The notes beneath the pieces were generated by a model. That model had not been told where the DNA came from. It did not search any database and saw nothing but the letters and a program-made list of their open reading frames with translations. A DNA stretch of 64,000 nucleotides from Isoetes taiwanensis (Eukaryota; Streptophyta; Lycopodiopsida; Isoetales; Isoetaceae), in the NCBI GenBank assembly GCA_021234155.1, contig JAJEKV010000064.1, forward strand, positions 558,001 through 622,000. Direction: 5' to 3'. The position numbers were made by a program, and so were the translations under genes. Below are positions 10,765 through 22,812 of this stretch, in pieces; position 1 is the first letter of the stretch, and each line of letters opens with the position of its first letter.

Positions 10765-10921
10765 CCAACGTACTTTGCTATGTACTTGGTAATTGATGGG
10801 CAACGGGATTTTATGCCTTGTAAAACGACGGTGTGGACGACGAGTGGCGGCAGTTACAAAGTGATTTTGCAGAGCATAAAACCCCATGCCCATTAATTAC
10901 CAAGCATAATGCATAGTTGGG
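10765..10921. repeat. Imperfect inverted repeat, fold-back or MITE candidate
   Basis: The arm at 10783-10816 (TACTTGGTAATTGATGGGCA... ending GATTTTATGC) is matched in reverse complement by 10874-10906 (GCATAAAACCCCATGCCCAT... ending TTACCAAGCA). The similarity extends outward to about 10765 and 10921. The loop is about 57 bp and contains ACGGTGTGGACGACGAGTGG. No clear target duplication was found. Confidence 0.6.
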
Positions 10922-11528
10922 GTGTAATTACGTCTAATGGATGACCTTACAACTAACATTTTATGCAATATCATTCCATGTTATAATTTACATATAATTA
11001 TGGAGTAATTGCACCCAACCGTGCCTTACATAATTTTAGTAATATGAACAAAGTGAGTCACCCAAGAATTCCAGTTTTATTTTTATTTTTTAGGTGATTC
11101 TATTCACTGATATATGGCTAAAATGAGGGGTTGTTGAATAATTCTGACGCATATACAAGTTGTATACGAAGGGGTTTTTGTGGACTCCCAATAGGATAGA
11201 TGTAACCCTAGGAGTATTGCCTCAAGCAAGTGGGCTTTGCTTGCATCCTTATTCACATAAAGTGTTAGGTAATGAATATAGATTACAAAAGAATACTGCG
11301 CAACTACACATATCATGTACATTTGAGACCTTTCATGTAATATTCAAAGAATAATTTGTTCAATCATATGAACAAACATTTGCCATGAACCCGTGTATTG
11401 TTCCTTTATAATTCTAATATTATTTGAACCATATTCTTTATTTTCTGGAGTTTGATCATCCCAAAATTGAGCATGTTATTGTCATCTGTTGTTCTTTTAC
11501 TATAATTCTTGTTATGATCCTATATTCT

Positions 11529-11632
11529 TGATCCTATATCCCGGAGGTTCTCAACATGTGAGATAAAATACGTTCTTTGTTATGATCCTATATCCTGGAG
11601 GTTCTCAACATGTGAGATAAAATACGTTCTGC
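11529..11632. repeat. Tandem duplication, about 53 bp
   Basis: GGAGGTTCTCAACATGTGAG followed by ATAAAATACGTTCT occurs twice (about 11541 and 11594), each preceded by GATCCTATATCC. The two copies differ at CCCGG versus CCTGG. Confidence 0.8.
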
Positions 11633-11993
11633 ATCCAAGAAATTATACAATTGTCGTTTATCAATATTACTGGTAAGGTTTTTCCCCCGAAAACCTGTAT
11701 GTATGATATTCTATAATCCTAGACAATAATGGTCTTCATTTGCTCTTTCTTGTATTGAGTCCCATATACTTTTGGTCTCCATAGACGATAAAAGTCAATT
11801 CAGTTGAGTCCCATTTTTTAATCCAAAATTAATATAACTTCCAACAATTCCAAATCAAGTCAATAAACTATAGACTTTAAGAAAATTCAAAACTTTTGAC
11901 ATGATTTAGCCCTCAAAAACATAGATAATTTTTCATACCGGCCTTTCTAGAATCGAATAAATATAGTGTACTTCAACTTTTATTATAAATGTA

Positions 11994-13244
11994 TTATGCA
12001 GCAGCCTCAATGTGGCGTTTAATAGGCCTCTCAACCTCAATGTGGCGTTTAGTAGGCCTCTCAATAGGACCTGCTGGAGAAGGACCTCTAAACCCAACTA
12101 TCACTCTGTCATTCATACAACAATGAAAACTAGAGGCACCACCATTTCTTTCTTTGCAAAACACGCAGTCATGGCAAACTTTCACATCGGTTGAACGTAA
12201 TATACTAGCATGATTTATGAGCTGACCTTCAGCATTAAGAGGGTAGCAATGTAACTGCTTCAATTTTTCCACATCATTTGGTCCTGCTGCTATACTGGGA
12301 GCATTTACAGTTCTTGGCATAAACCCTCCAGCCATTAAGAGAGATGAGATGGTCGACCTTGATATTGATCCACAATTATCATGCATGTAGGATCCTGCAT
12401 TACCAATTCTTTCAACACCGCTACCGGTGTGCAAATGCAGAGCGCGATGCGAAGCATCAATGCAACTTTCATGGTTAAACAATTGAGCATGAGAATTTGG
12501 TCTAAACATAGGAGGTTGGACTTTACCTGATTGCTTCCCATTCATATGCCATCTTTTCTCCAACATCCACCTATGATCATCTTGTAAAACATTAAAACCT
12601 TCCACTTTCTGCCCAGCTACATTTGGCGATCCTAGTCTGGAATTTAAGTTATTTAACAAAGCATTTTGTGACATGTTGCGCCGCAACAGCCTTGTTTTTT
12701 CAGCTGGCTCTGTTATAACCTTTGCACAAGGAAGTTTGTGCATGATATTAGATGATATAAGATCAGATGAGGGTCGTTGTAAGATTGATGTAGGGGCCAT
12801 TAAATCAAACGAATCCAAATCAGATCCAAGCTTAGGCCTCTCGCCAACAGGTGAAATATCATCCCTTGATGAATCATCATCGTCATCATCAACACTTTCA
12901 TTCTCAGCATTGCGCTTTCTGGGTCCTTTGCGTTCTCTCTTAGATTTCTTTATTGAAACAAGGAAGTGGCAATCTCTTTCGCGGCTTGGATTGTGTTGAT
13001 TCAAGATTATATTAAAGTTTGTATTCTCATTTATAGGGAGCTTCTGCCGCTTTTCCGTGCCTTTCAATGTCCTACGACAAACAAATACAGTTGAGAGTTG
13101 TTTGGAAGGCAGTCCAGTCAACCTACCCATATGTCCTTGAAACTTCTTGAAGGGAAGCACTGAGTGTATCCCAACATATCCTTTGTCGTGCTCATGTTCT
13201 CCATCAAAGAAAAGGACAGGATATGGTGTTGCAAAGCTTTCCAT
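11994..13244 (-). CDS. DUF7138-like plant protein, 416 residues
   Basis: This is the best gene in the window: a single uninterrupted 416-codon frame. Residues 7-16 read PYPVLFFDGE and are followed by PFKKFQ (31-36), LPINENTNF (69-77), RERDCHFLV (88-96) and a basic run KKSKRERKGPRKR (99-111). That order matches the N-terminus of the plant DUF7138 family (FPVLFFDGE, EFKKFQ, IP-VNF, REKDCFFLVVLKRSRR). An acidic run lies at about 118-124. The C-terminus has clustered cysteines (CHDCVFCKE and FHCC, 357-376) and GFRGPSPAGPIERP (384-397), also as I remember the family. The function is unknown; the basic and acidic runs suggest a nuclear protein. The last 20 residues contain a 10-residue in-frame duplication (ERPxKRHIE twice), from a 30-bp DNA duplication at 12005-12064. 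An acceptor-like TTTTAGTTGCAG lies about 45 bp upstream of the ATG, so an intron in the 5' leader is likely. Confidence 0.75.
   Translation of the reverse strand: MESFATPYPVLFFDGEHEHDKGYVGIHSVLPFKKFQGHMGRLTGLPSKQLSTVFVCRRTLKGTEKRQKLPINENTNFNIILNQHNPSRERDCHFLVSIKKSKRERKGPRKRNAENESVDDDDDDSSRDDISPVGERPKLGSDLDSFDLMAPTSILQRPSSDLISSNIMHKLPCAKVITEPAEKTRLLRRNMSQNALLNNLNSRLGSPNVAGQKVEGFNVLQDDHRWMLEKRWHMNGKQSGKVQPPMFRPNSHAQLFNHESCIDASHRALHLHTGSGVERIGNAGSYMHDNCGSISRSTISSLLMAGGFMPRTVNAPSIAAGPNDVEKLKQLHCYPLNAEGQLINHASILRSTDVKVCHDCVFCKERNGGASSFHCCMNDRVIVGFRGPSPAGPIERPTKRHIEVERPIKRHIEAAA
12005..12064. repeat. 30-bp in-frame tandem duplication at the gene's 3' end
   Basis: CCTCAATGTGGCGTTTA(A/G)TAGGCCTCTCAA occurs at 12005 and 12035 with one mismatch. 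It doubles the C-terminal ten residues of the DUF7138-like protein without changing frame. Confidence 0.9.
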
Positions 13245-13470
13245 TGCAGAACTTAACGATTAGGCATCCCAAGCCAACACACTCTGCAACTAAAATAAAT
13301 GAGGTTAGAAACAATAGATAAAGTAAAGTAGTAGAAATCATACTCTCTCCCATGCGACTATGGAATGCAATGCAGAGTTAATGAGCGTTATTACTATGAA
13401 CTTGTTATTACTTGGTGGTAGCTTGGTTGTTAGACCTCTAGTTGGACGTCATGTACCATATATGTTTAAA

Positions 13471-13556
13471 TCTAGTGGGTACCATATGCCTAAATCCTAT
13501 TGGCTACAATCTAGTGGGTACCATATGCCTAAATCCTATTGGCTACAATCTAGTGG
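13471..13556. repeat. 39-bp tandem repeat
   Basis: TCTAGTGGGTACCATATGCC plus TAAATCCTATTGGCTACAA begins at 13471 and 13510, with a third partial start at 13549. Confidence 0.9.
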
Positions 13557-13573
13557 GTGAGTGCGTCAACAAA

Positions 13574-13682
13574 TAAAACCAAAAAAAAGGGGGAAAAAAA
13601 AAGTTCACTTATATATAGGACTCAACAAATAAAACCAAAAAAAAGGGGGAAAAACAAAAGTTCACTTATATATATAGGACTA
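13574..13682. repeat. About 54-bp tandem duplication
   Basis: AATAAAACCAAAAAAAAGGG followed by AAAGTTCACTTATATATAGG occurs twice in direct succession; the copies differ only in homopolymer and TA-repeat length. Confidence 0.85.
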
Positions 13683-14465
13683 AGCAGAAAAGAAAGAAAA
13701 GAAAAAAGGGGGGATGTAAATACCATATTCCGATCTAATGCATTTGAGCTTTATGGATTGCAGGTAGCTTTGTTCGTCATCAAGTTCTCAACAAAGGGAA
13801 GATTCCCTCTTAGAATCTATTGTATTGTGAATCTATTACGTTTTTAAGTTTCAAAAATTGAAATATCTTGTATTTTTAAGTTTTAAAAATTGAGATATTG
13901 AACTGGGAAATATTGTTAAATTGTGTTATGTGTTTACGAACTTTTATAAGCACCACAGTTAACATATTTGCCAGCCACTTTGTTTAGGCCATTTTGTTCC
14001 ACAATATAGAATATGTTAAAAGCACCAAAACCTCACTTTCCATAGCATGGAACTATCATGTGCTTCATACATTGGCAATAAAATGAAATCCAATAGATTT
14101 TTTACCAATGTTGATTACAAAAACCAAAGTTCATAATTAAGTTAAACTAGCTGGAGATATAACTAGCATACAGGTGTCTCTTTAACAATATTAAAGAGAA
14201 CTATAATTCTCAAGCGTGATTTCCAACACTTTGTAATTTTTCAGCTTATAAAAGAATTGACATAGGTCATTCAGACCATCATCTTAGACAATATGTGAAG
14301 AAAAGAACCAGACCTAACAAGAAAGCAAAGGACATATTATAGAATGCCAAAGGCACTATCTACAATCTTAATGGACGTTGTAGCATATCTCGCACATGCA
14401 TGTAGCATAAACAATCCTCATTAGAAATTATTGGCCATAACAAGAAACTTTGCATAAGGAACCAA

Positions 14466-14760
14466 TCCCCTGTATAATTCTGCTGCATCAACACGCATCA
14501 ACCCATCCCCTGTATAATTCTGCTGCATCAACCGGCATCAACACGGGTCTATAATCTCCCTTTACACAACATAATGCACTTCAATCAATTTCCTCTCTGG
14601 ACAATAGCATATCAAATTGCAGTGCATATCGCTGTAGTTGTACCACCCACCCATCCCCTGTATAATTCTGCTGCATGAACACGCATCACACAGGTTTATA
14701 ATCTCCCTCCACACGACATAATGCATTTCAATCAATTTCCTTTGGACAATAGCATATCAA
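14466..14760. repeat. Interleaved direct repeats in presumed intron
   Basis: CCCCTGTATAATTCTGCTGC occurs three times (about 14467, 14508, 14654). A longer companion block (ATAATCTCCCT...ACATAATGCA(C/T)TTCAATC, then GGACAATAGCATATCAA) follows the second and third copies. The region between 13.3 and 15.8 kb otherwise holds no recognised coding sequence. Confidence 0.75.
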
Positions 14761-15774
14761 TTTGTCCAGTAACATATCAATCAGTTGTCATTGGATACCT
14801 GTGTTGTCTTAGTGTAGCAGTGCCTGTTGGAAACTATGGCTGGTCTAAAAAATAAACTGCACGCAAAACAAACTTTTGCACCTCCCTTCCATCATAGAGC
14901 AAAAGCAAGGGTAACGCATTAAAACAAATGGCAGCAGATACTTTGCCTAATTGCTACGCACTTGCAACTTATCTAACTATAAAAGTAGCTGCTGTTGGTT
15001 TTATCCTTACAGAGTTCATAAATAAAGGAACTTACCAAGCGTCTGCATCTTATGGCATATTCTGAGCATATCTGAAGATCTGAGCATACCTGGTTTCTTT
15101 TGCTTTTTCCAGTAGGGTGGATGTTGCTGCGATTGGATAATTGCATAGCAGGAATTAGAAGAAACTAAACATGAATGTATTGCCCACCAAGATAAAAAGG
15201 ACTTCAGAATTTAGACGGTCCAAAGAAAGGATCTTGAAAGAAAATATTTAACAAGTTTAACGATCTTTTCACAGTAGCACATCAATGGGTTGTAAACTAA
15301 AGAATGAGATTCAATAACTAGCATTCAGGATAATATTGAGGGCAAAAAATATGTTGTGTGTTTATACCTGATTCCTTGTCCTAGCCTTCCGAGCTTAAAG
15401 AATTTAATAAATGGGACTTATATAAAGACAAGTCTTTGCTAACAAGTAGAAGATGCTTCGATTCTCCATCACCAAATTCTTGGTACAAGCTCTGGGGCAC
15501 AAACAGAAATTAAGATTCATATCCTGAATTTGCAGTAATGAGCAAAAACTGAACATATTTGATTTTGCTGGTGCAAACACTTAATTCCTTCCTCCTGGTT
15601 TTCAGAGTTCTAGAGGATTTGACGAAACGGACTTTATACAAGGTTCTAACAACTTCAGCATTTGGTAGACAAGTTAGCACATGAGTTAGTTTGGCTAATG
15701 CACCGCCATGGTAGAGAATTGGAAGATTAGTGAAGCACATCAAATTCAAACAAAACATAAGCATAAAACCTAAC

Positions 15775-15870
15775 CTCCAGAGAGCCTTCAGCGCTCCTTT
15801 CCGATGGCGATGAGTCGAAGCAGATAATTAGGGTTCTGATGCAATTTGGGGCAACTGGAAAACGGGCCAG
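15775..15870 (-). promoter_or_regulatory. Possible 5' leader exon of the DUF7138-like gene
   Basis: On the minus strand AACCCTAA (15835-15828), the plant telo-box core often found just downstream of transcription starts, is followed by a short leader and a possible donor GAG|GTTAGG at 15775. Together with the acceptor just before the ATG at 13244 this would make a 2.5-kb leader intron. The donor is not consensus, so the link is inferred. Confidence 0.3.
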
Positions 15871-16119
15871 CAGTAACGAATTATCGTTCTTCCTCAGCCG
15901 TCCTTTCATCTACAACAGAATCCAACGGTTCCAATTTCGGTTCCAATATCAGTTATGGTCGCCATAAAATGGAGGCACGGTCAAAGTCAGAATTGGTCAA
16001 AAACACACGAACAAAAAATGTGTTTGCGTTTCACACAAACAAAGAGTCGCCTGATTTTGACATATCTACAAAACCAGTGGCTAAAATTCGCCAAATGGCG
16101 ATTTTATAGACCTTTAGTC

Positions 16120-17990
16120 AAATTTCATGGCTAAAGTTTATAAAGGCAATTTTTTTAGAAAAAGCATAATTTAGCCACTCCAAAAGGGGGTAAATTCTGA
16201 ACGCTTAGAGTTTAGCCGGGATTGTTTGCTGCATGGTGTACTGAATCGCCTTCTCTAAAGTTGATTAGGGGAATCCTGATCAATTCAAATAGCCATGCTA
16301 ATTCTATTCGGAAACCTCTTTCATTTAGGAATTGCCATTAGCCACCTCAATCATATTTTGAATTTGTATCTATAAGTTGTTTAGGTTAAATGCTATGAAG
16401 AATGTTATATGATGCGCATTTTAAGCTTTAAATAGTAGTGATCTCTTCTTGCAATTGTTGACCCTAAAGGGCTTCATCACCAAATTCACTATTTGGATGC
16501 ATTTGACCCCAACTTAAACATTCATGTCCTTCAAACGATATTGTTTGTTCCTTATGAATTGTACTTCGAACAACTGTGTTATCATTTTGTAAAAGAAGCA
16601 TATTAAATCAATGTCATTCATGTACTAATCAATGCTCAAAGTTTGAAGTTAAATAGTTGCACTTTAGCTGGGAACCAAGAAAAATTCGCCAACATTAGAA
16701 TTTCATGTCATATAAAATTTACATTTTAGCCAAGTGGGAAGATAATTAAAAGGCTTTATTTTATCAAATTTCGCCAAGAAAGAAATCTAAGAACTTTTGT
16801 TTTTCATAAGGTTTAGAGTGTTGGGGAAACTTTGTAGGTCCCATCGGAAAATTGCCTATGGTTATTTTGATCAATCGGATATCTTGTGTTTAGGACCGGA
16901 AATTTCTATTGTCTTAATAGAAAACCTTAAGGAAATTTGTCGGAAAAATTCCTACGATACACTAACCGAACCGGAAAATTTGCGATTTCAACCGGTTGGT
17001 TTATAGTGTTCCCCGGACTTTGCCCAACACTGGCAACCTTAGTTTGAATAGAAAAACATTTAGGGCCGTTAAAATTTACCCTGTACAAAACGTTATAGGC
17101 AGAAGAGGAAGAGGAGGGGGGGCCTGATGGCCCCCTCCATGAGGCGGGCCCCTTCCTAGCTCACATGGGGTTTCCAGTAACTTCTTTGAAGTTTTTCAAG
17201 AGATTTAAGAGGCAAACGGGACAAATGTCTACATCCTCATTTAAATATCTTTCAAATGCGCGTGTCCATGCTAAACAGAGATGGGAAAGAGAAGTTATGT
17301 CATTTTAGTGAGGAGCCCATGAATCGTGGGGGATGGGCCCATAAATCGTGGTGGATGGACCCCGTTATCATGACATCAAATCTTAGTCATTGATTTTTTA
17401 TTTTAACAACACAAACATATGTTCGCATGGAAGGGGAGTTGAGCATGGCGGGTCCATGCGAAGAAAAGCGACCCAACCCTAGCGGTCATCGAAATTTAAT
17501 GGTTCCAACTTTTTTAGCGAGCTTGCCCAGCTTTGAGGTGCGATTTCGTGCAATTCTAAAAAAGTCCGTGGGCACCCACATCACCCAACCTTCCACGCCC
17601 ATGTCAGCAAAATTCCTCTTCTTCAAGCATTGACCTCCGGCGTCGGTAAAGTAGCCACCCATTGTTGAATCTGTCGAGATCCTACCACAGGAAAAAGCCT
17701 TCTGTGCATGGAATCCCCTACAATGACATATCAATGAAAAAATAGGGGCAAGGACATATAAGAGACAATGTAAATATCAATTGTCTTTTATATGTCCTTT
17801 TGACAACCATTCTCCTCCTTAAGTTGAAGCGTCATCTTCACAGCACAACCTCCTCTTATATTTTCAACATCTAGCGACCTCACATTTGAAAGGTCCTTCG
17901 CCTCAAATCTAACCTGCATTGCAAATTTAAAATCTCAACACTAATAAAATCAACCAAGTAAAATAGAGCATATATTGCATAAACTCTAAG
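16120..17990. other. Intergenic; no recognised gene
   Basis: Only short unrecognised frames are present. Minus-strand 17734-17486 (MICHCRGFHAQKAFSCGRIS) and about 17920-17780 (VRFEAKDLSNVRSLDVENI) look weakly coding. I looked here specifically for the final GLDH exon and did not find it. Confidence 0.4.
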
Positions 17991-18021
17991 CCAAATAAGA
18001 ATTGACTAGTAAATGTCTTAC

Positions 18022-19568
18022 CCAGGAGAACCACGGCCTGCGGCTTCATGAAGCGGACTCATGGTGCTCTTACTAGCTCCAGTCCACCATTGTTCAATGG
18101 GTTCTGGTGCAGGTATGCCTTCCTTTTTGACAATTTGAAGCAACTCCTCCATGTATTTTATGTCTTTCAAATCTGTTTTTTTCACTGTTCCAGCAGGGAA
18201 ACATACTTTTGAAACTCACTGCTATCCCTCACAATCAAAGCCCAAAATATCATGACTCCAACCTACTCGGTATCCTTCGCTGCGCTTCCAATACTCAGGC
18301 TCCACCTTATTTAACTTGATCACGTGTTCTTATTTCAAAGGATCAAAAGCAAGCAGCCTATTATGCAATTCAGTAAATGATGACTGTAACAATTCTTCTT
18401 CTGAAAGAACATGCTTGCTACCAACAGTCATTTCAGTCCAAATTCCAGCTTTTTCGTCGGTAACAACTATTAAAACAATCGTTCTTCAAGAATTTGGTGG
18501 TGTTAAAGGCAGGGAAAAAATTAAGCATACTATATATATTTTCGTAAAAAATTGTCTGGCTATTTTTCAGAATCTTACAACATTTTATAATATAGGTTTG
18601 GCTAAAGTTATCATTATCATTACATTTATATGTATTTGGACTTGGCGAAACTTTTGAATTAAGTATTTCTTTAAGCTTTCACTTAGCTATTTTTTCTAAC
18701 TAGAAAAAAACGCTATAGCTTTAAATATATTATACTACAATTATAAATAATAATCAACAATCAAGAAACATATGATAGTTTGAACAATCTAAGGTCACAA
18801 CATACTTCTTAACATCCATAATTCGAACTACATTCAATGCAACAACACCCTCTAGATACAGTGATCAAATTGCACTTACCTCTAAACCTTGAAAGAATAG
18901 AATAGAATAGAATAGAATAGAATAGAATAGTTTTTTTAACGTCCACGGAGACCAATAGGTCATGGGACCAACTCAGGCATATAGATGGATATTAGCCATC
19001 TCTTACAATTTCTTTTTGAAGATGCATATGTGATATACGTAATAGAAATTCATAGTTTGAAAAACTACTATCACTGATGATGGTGAGTAGGGATATGTAA
19101 AAATCTTTAATAAGAATTCATTTTTGTTTGGCTATTAACGATTTAATATATAAATATTGTAATATAAAAAAAGGCTAACCCCTTTTTCTTTAAGAAAAAG
19201 GGGGGGAATTGTTTGGCTAATTCTGAAAAAATAATGGAATATTTCTTTTTATTTATGGCTAATTTTTTTAAATCCCCCTTCATAAAATTCGCCGCAAAAA
19301 TTGACTAGACCCCCTAAAAAATCGCCATTTGACTATTAATAGCCACTAATTTTTTTCCATGGTTAAAGGTTGCAGGAGCTACCCATATTTCTTGAATATT
19401 TCTCTATACAATGCACTTACAAGTTCCAGTCTCTCATCTGAAATGTGTTTCTGCTTATTTTGGAAAGGCTCTTTACCTACAGCAACATAATTGCATTGCT
19501 TCACTACGACTGCTTTAGTGTCAGGAATCCACATATATCTCAAATGCTTATTCTCTTGTAACCATTTC
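18022..19568 (-). pseudogene. GLDH: L-galactono-1,4-lactone dehydrogenase fragment, two exons
   Basis: Exon A (19568-19383) encodes WLQENKHLRYMWIPDTKAVV and ERLELVSALYREIFKKYG, matching the GLDH stretch with LLSANKHVKYLYIPYTDTVV and the DLYRES helix. Exon B (about 18466-18022) encodes SFTELHNRLLAFDPL, EPEYWKRSEGYRVGWSHDIL and GIPAPEPIEQWWTGASKS, the C-terminal region of plant GLDH, and ends with codons for FSW just before a GTAAG donor, after a frameshift. GLDH is the mitochondrial flavoenzyme of the last step of plant ascorbate synthesis. Three in-frame stops interrupt exon B: TAA after DPLK, and TAG and TGA where the family has GQQW. IEQRWT has become IEQWWT. The upstream FAD-domain exons and the last exon (starting VGIIMYLPT) are absent nearby. 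The intron carries a LINE tail. It is a truncated, inactive copy unless the stops are base-call errors. Confidence 0.75.
18895..19010 (-). mobile_element. LINE 3' tail, (TATTC)n type
   Basis: On the minus strand a 3' end reads GGTCCCATGACCTATTGGTC, then TCCGTGGACGTTAAAAAAAC and about seven TATTC units (18930-18895). GACC-TATT-GGTC (18961-18950) can form a short hairpin. The same 35-bp terminus occurs on the plus strand at 45937-45996. Only the end of the element is recognisable; it lies inside the intron of the GLDH relic. Confidence 0.7.
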
Positions 19569-20006
19569 CTGTTAGTACAGGTGACAAAAATGTGAGGCAA
19601 TCAAAATAAAAATAATGCATTAAACAAGACAATAATTTAGAATCCCTTGAATCTACAGTTCACCCAAATGCTATTATTGTTGTCCTCCTGATCTACAGTC
19701 AAACCGGATCTCTCTGATTATCAGTAATGAAGCTTGTGTGTGAGATATAAAGACCCATTAAACCAGTCTGACACCATCTGGAATGTTGTCTGATGCTCCA
19801 TCTTAGACCATGTGGCCGTGTATAACATTGGCAATATCTGCAGCATCCCATATTACTCCTCCGCTACAGACCCAAGAAGAAGCCATGAAGGAGCCGCTCC
19901 TTTCCCTTTGACTCTGAGAAAAAATTGAGGGTACCAAAGAACCCTAAAATACAGTTTTTAAAGCTTTGCATCTCTTGAATCAGTTTTTTTTTTTTTTTTT
20001 TTTTTA

Positions 20007-22812
20007 TGAACTTGAATAATAGGAGACCACCTTGTCATATGGATATTTCCTTATCACGTATCTTGAATTATATTGAAATCATGCCCCCAATGGTCCTTCC
20101 TTGTTAACAACCCCGATTGTCCTTCACATATCCTATACAAACATGAGGCATGTCTAGACCCACTACTTTGACTTTCTCATCTTAGTTGTCCTTGCTTCCT
20201 AAATTGCTTTGACCTCTATTTCGAGTTAACCAAGTGGCGAGAATATTGAGCAACTTATGCTTTTTCAAAATAGCTAAAATAGTATATTTCCCCTTATTTC
20301 CATATTCAAAATTTCAAAAATGCCAATTTCATTGACCCGTTATGTGTTGTGATTAGGGTTCGTGACCTAATCCGAGACATCGTGAGCTCCATTTTACGGA
20401 TTAGGGTTCTCCTCTTGCCAGAGTTAATGGGTCCAGCCCGGTAGCTTCAAACCCACGATCCAAGGAGTTGTACCTGCGCCTGCAATGTATGAATCTAGAG
20501 ATTCAACCCAACTATCTTTGATCCGGACAAGCTGCGGCGATTTGGTGGCAGCTAAGGAGCTTAATCTGCTGCAGATGATCTAAAAACGAGAATTTAGGGG
20601 CTACAACCACGGTGTTTACAAGCTACTATTGATCCAATGGGAGCATCGGCCCGGAAAACAACACAAATGAGTGCAACATATTTGTCAACATGAACAATCG
20701 GGTTTCTACATAATATTTTATGAAATCTTTCATTCTATTCCCTACCTGGGTTCTTTAAATCGGCCCGATAGTTATCCTCTCCCTTTTTTAATGTTCTTCT
20801 TGCATATATGTTTGTTAGATGGTTAAGCGGTAGATATTCAGTTTCACTCATATCGCCTTATACAATTTTATGAGAGCAATCCATGCATAAAGTCTGCTTC
20901 TGATCATCTCCAAATCTGGTCCAAAGATGAAATCTATAAATTTTTGCTAATAGCCTAAATAAATAAGCTTTTCTTAAAACCGCTATAATACTTTGCATTT
21001 TATGTATTCCGTCGTGTTTTTCTTTGTTCCTTGCATATAAAATAATATCCACTATTTTTGCTTGCCATTCCGGGATCTACATGCTCATCAAACAATTGCG
21101 CAGTTCTAGAAATGACTTGATTTGGTTTTGAAGCGTAGTATGTATTTACTATGGATTAGATAAAACTCGATTGGAAATTTATGGTTAAAACTCATGATTA
21201 CATGATTCTCTTAATTCATTGTGATTTGTAGACTTAATTTTTGTTGTTTCCTTGATTTTTAGGAATTAGCCACCTAAGTTTGGTACCCTTATGGGGACAT
21301 ATTGTCTATTTTATTTTCCAAAATATAATCCTCGATAGTCAAGGTATGTGCTCTATTCATTTTTACTGTATCCTTTATTATAGTTTATCCGACCTATATT
21401 TTGTATTTATTGTAGCTCAACTCGCTTGTCTGAACAGAGATCGTATCCCTTTGGATTATATTTTCATGCTCATTTCCTTTATCCATATGTATAACCTTCT
21501 TGTCCCATAATGTCATCCCGCCATCTCTCGTTAGGTGCCTTTATTTCTAGTAGTTCCCCTTTCCCACTATTCTGATTTCTGACGCATGGTACGCCATCAT
21601 GTCAATCAAGGGCTTTCATCCAAAGTTATTTCGTAGTCCTTATCAACAAGCTTATCTGCTTTTTGCTATTCTCTGCTCCTCTTGTTGTATATCCATTGCT
21701 TGTAGATCTATTGCCACTTTTTACGGATACTCTAGTCTTCGCTCCTTCTATTGTAGCGTGAGATTTATGCTTTAAATGCGTAGGCAGCTTTGGCTGCAAC
21801 ATCTCTATATGTATGAGTTCTACATTAACCTTGAATATAGAGTCGTAGACTTTGGATTGTGTAAATTCAAATGCAGGCTTTTTTAAGTAGTTTGCTTTGT
21901 TTAACGGTGTTATTACTTACCGCAGCAGCATTAAAGCTCATCATATTTGACCTACTAAACTACTTCTATTTCTATTGTATTGATTTAAGAACTCATTTTG
22001 CTAACTGCTTAGTCTAAGTATTATGATTATTACGTGTTTGTTTTATGGTGAAAGGCGTTAAGCCGGATGAGTTCATTGCTTACCTGTTTGTGGCTTATGC
22101 ATTTACCCATCTCAGGCTAACTTGCATTTGGTTCCCTTTGCGGTAACAGGACTCTTCCTCCATTTGGTGCTTTGGAACAAGTTTGTGCAAGATTATTGCT
22201 CAAGCATACATTTCAGTTCATAGTGATATCCAAAAAGCTCTAAAGACTTGTTTTGATTTGTGGAAAAAATTGGTTTGACAACCACCTTTATGCTGGGTTA
22301 TTAGTTCGACCATTTTTCTAGGATCTTATGACTTCAAATATCTTCCAAGTTTTGCCATTTTCAATATGCATGTATACGCAATTTCCGGGCTTTTTATTAT
22401 ATGTATTGTGCGGTTATACATTCTATCTGTTGAAATTAAGACCTTATTTCTATCGAGAGATTTGTTATATTTTGCTTTGTATCTTCGGATATGTAATATA
22501 TGACATAATGTCTTAAAATTCCGCATGTAGCCTATAGGCATATATTTCCAAGTGGGAGTTGTTATATGACATAAGATCCCTCTTGTCTTTAAGTTTTACG
22601 TTTGCGTAGTGTATTTAATTTAAAGCTTGCACATTATTTGTTATTATAATCTTTAAGATCGGATCATTTTTTGTCTTGCTTATCCTTGCTGGGGCTAGAA
22701 TTAGATTGCACCTATCTATTTCTAGGACAATTGAAGGTTCTTATTTTTCCAAATGGAACTATAAAGGCCTAAAAGTCCTTGTTTCTTATGGTCTTAACGG
22801 GCTTAAAGGGTT
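20007..22812 (+). repeat. Direct duplication, copy A (2.8 kb)
   Basis: Copy A starts at ATGAACTTGAATAATAGGAG directly after a 23-base T run (19984-20006) and is matched by copy B at 23276-26088 with a constant offset of about 3,269 bp. A 460-bp spacer separates the copies. Copy A contains the counterparts of the minus-strand exons described under copy B, but its frames are broken, mostly where B has CTG or CAG and A has CG or CGG. Confidence 0.9.

Noticed and set aside
12673..12999. 108-codon plus-strand ORF
   Set aside because: It is antisense to the DUF7138-like coding sequence, which has family motifs on the other strand.
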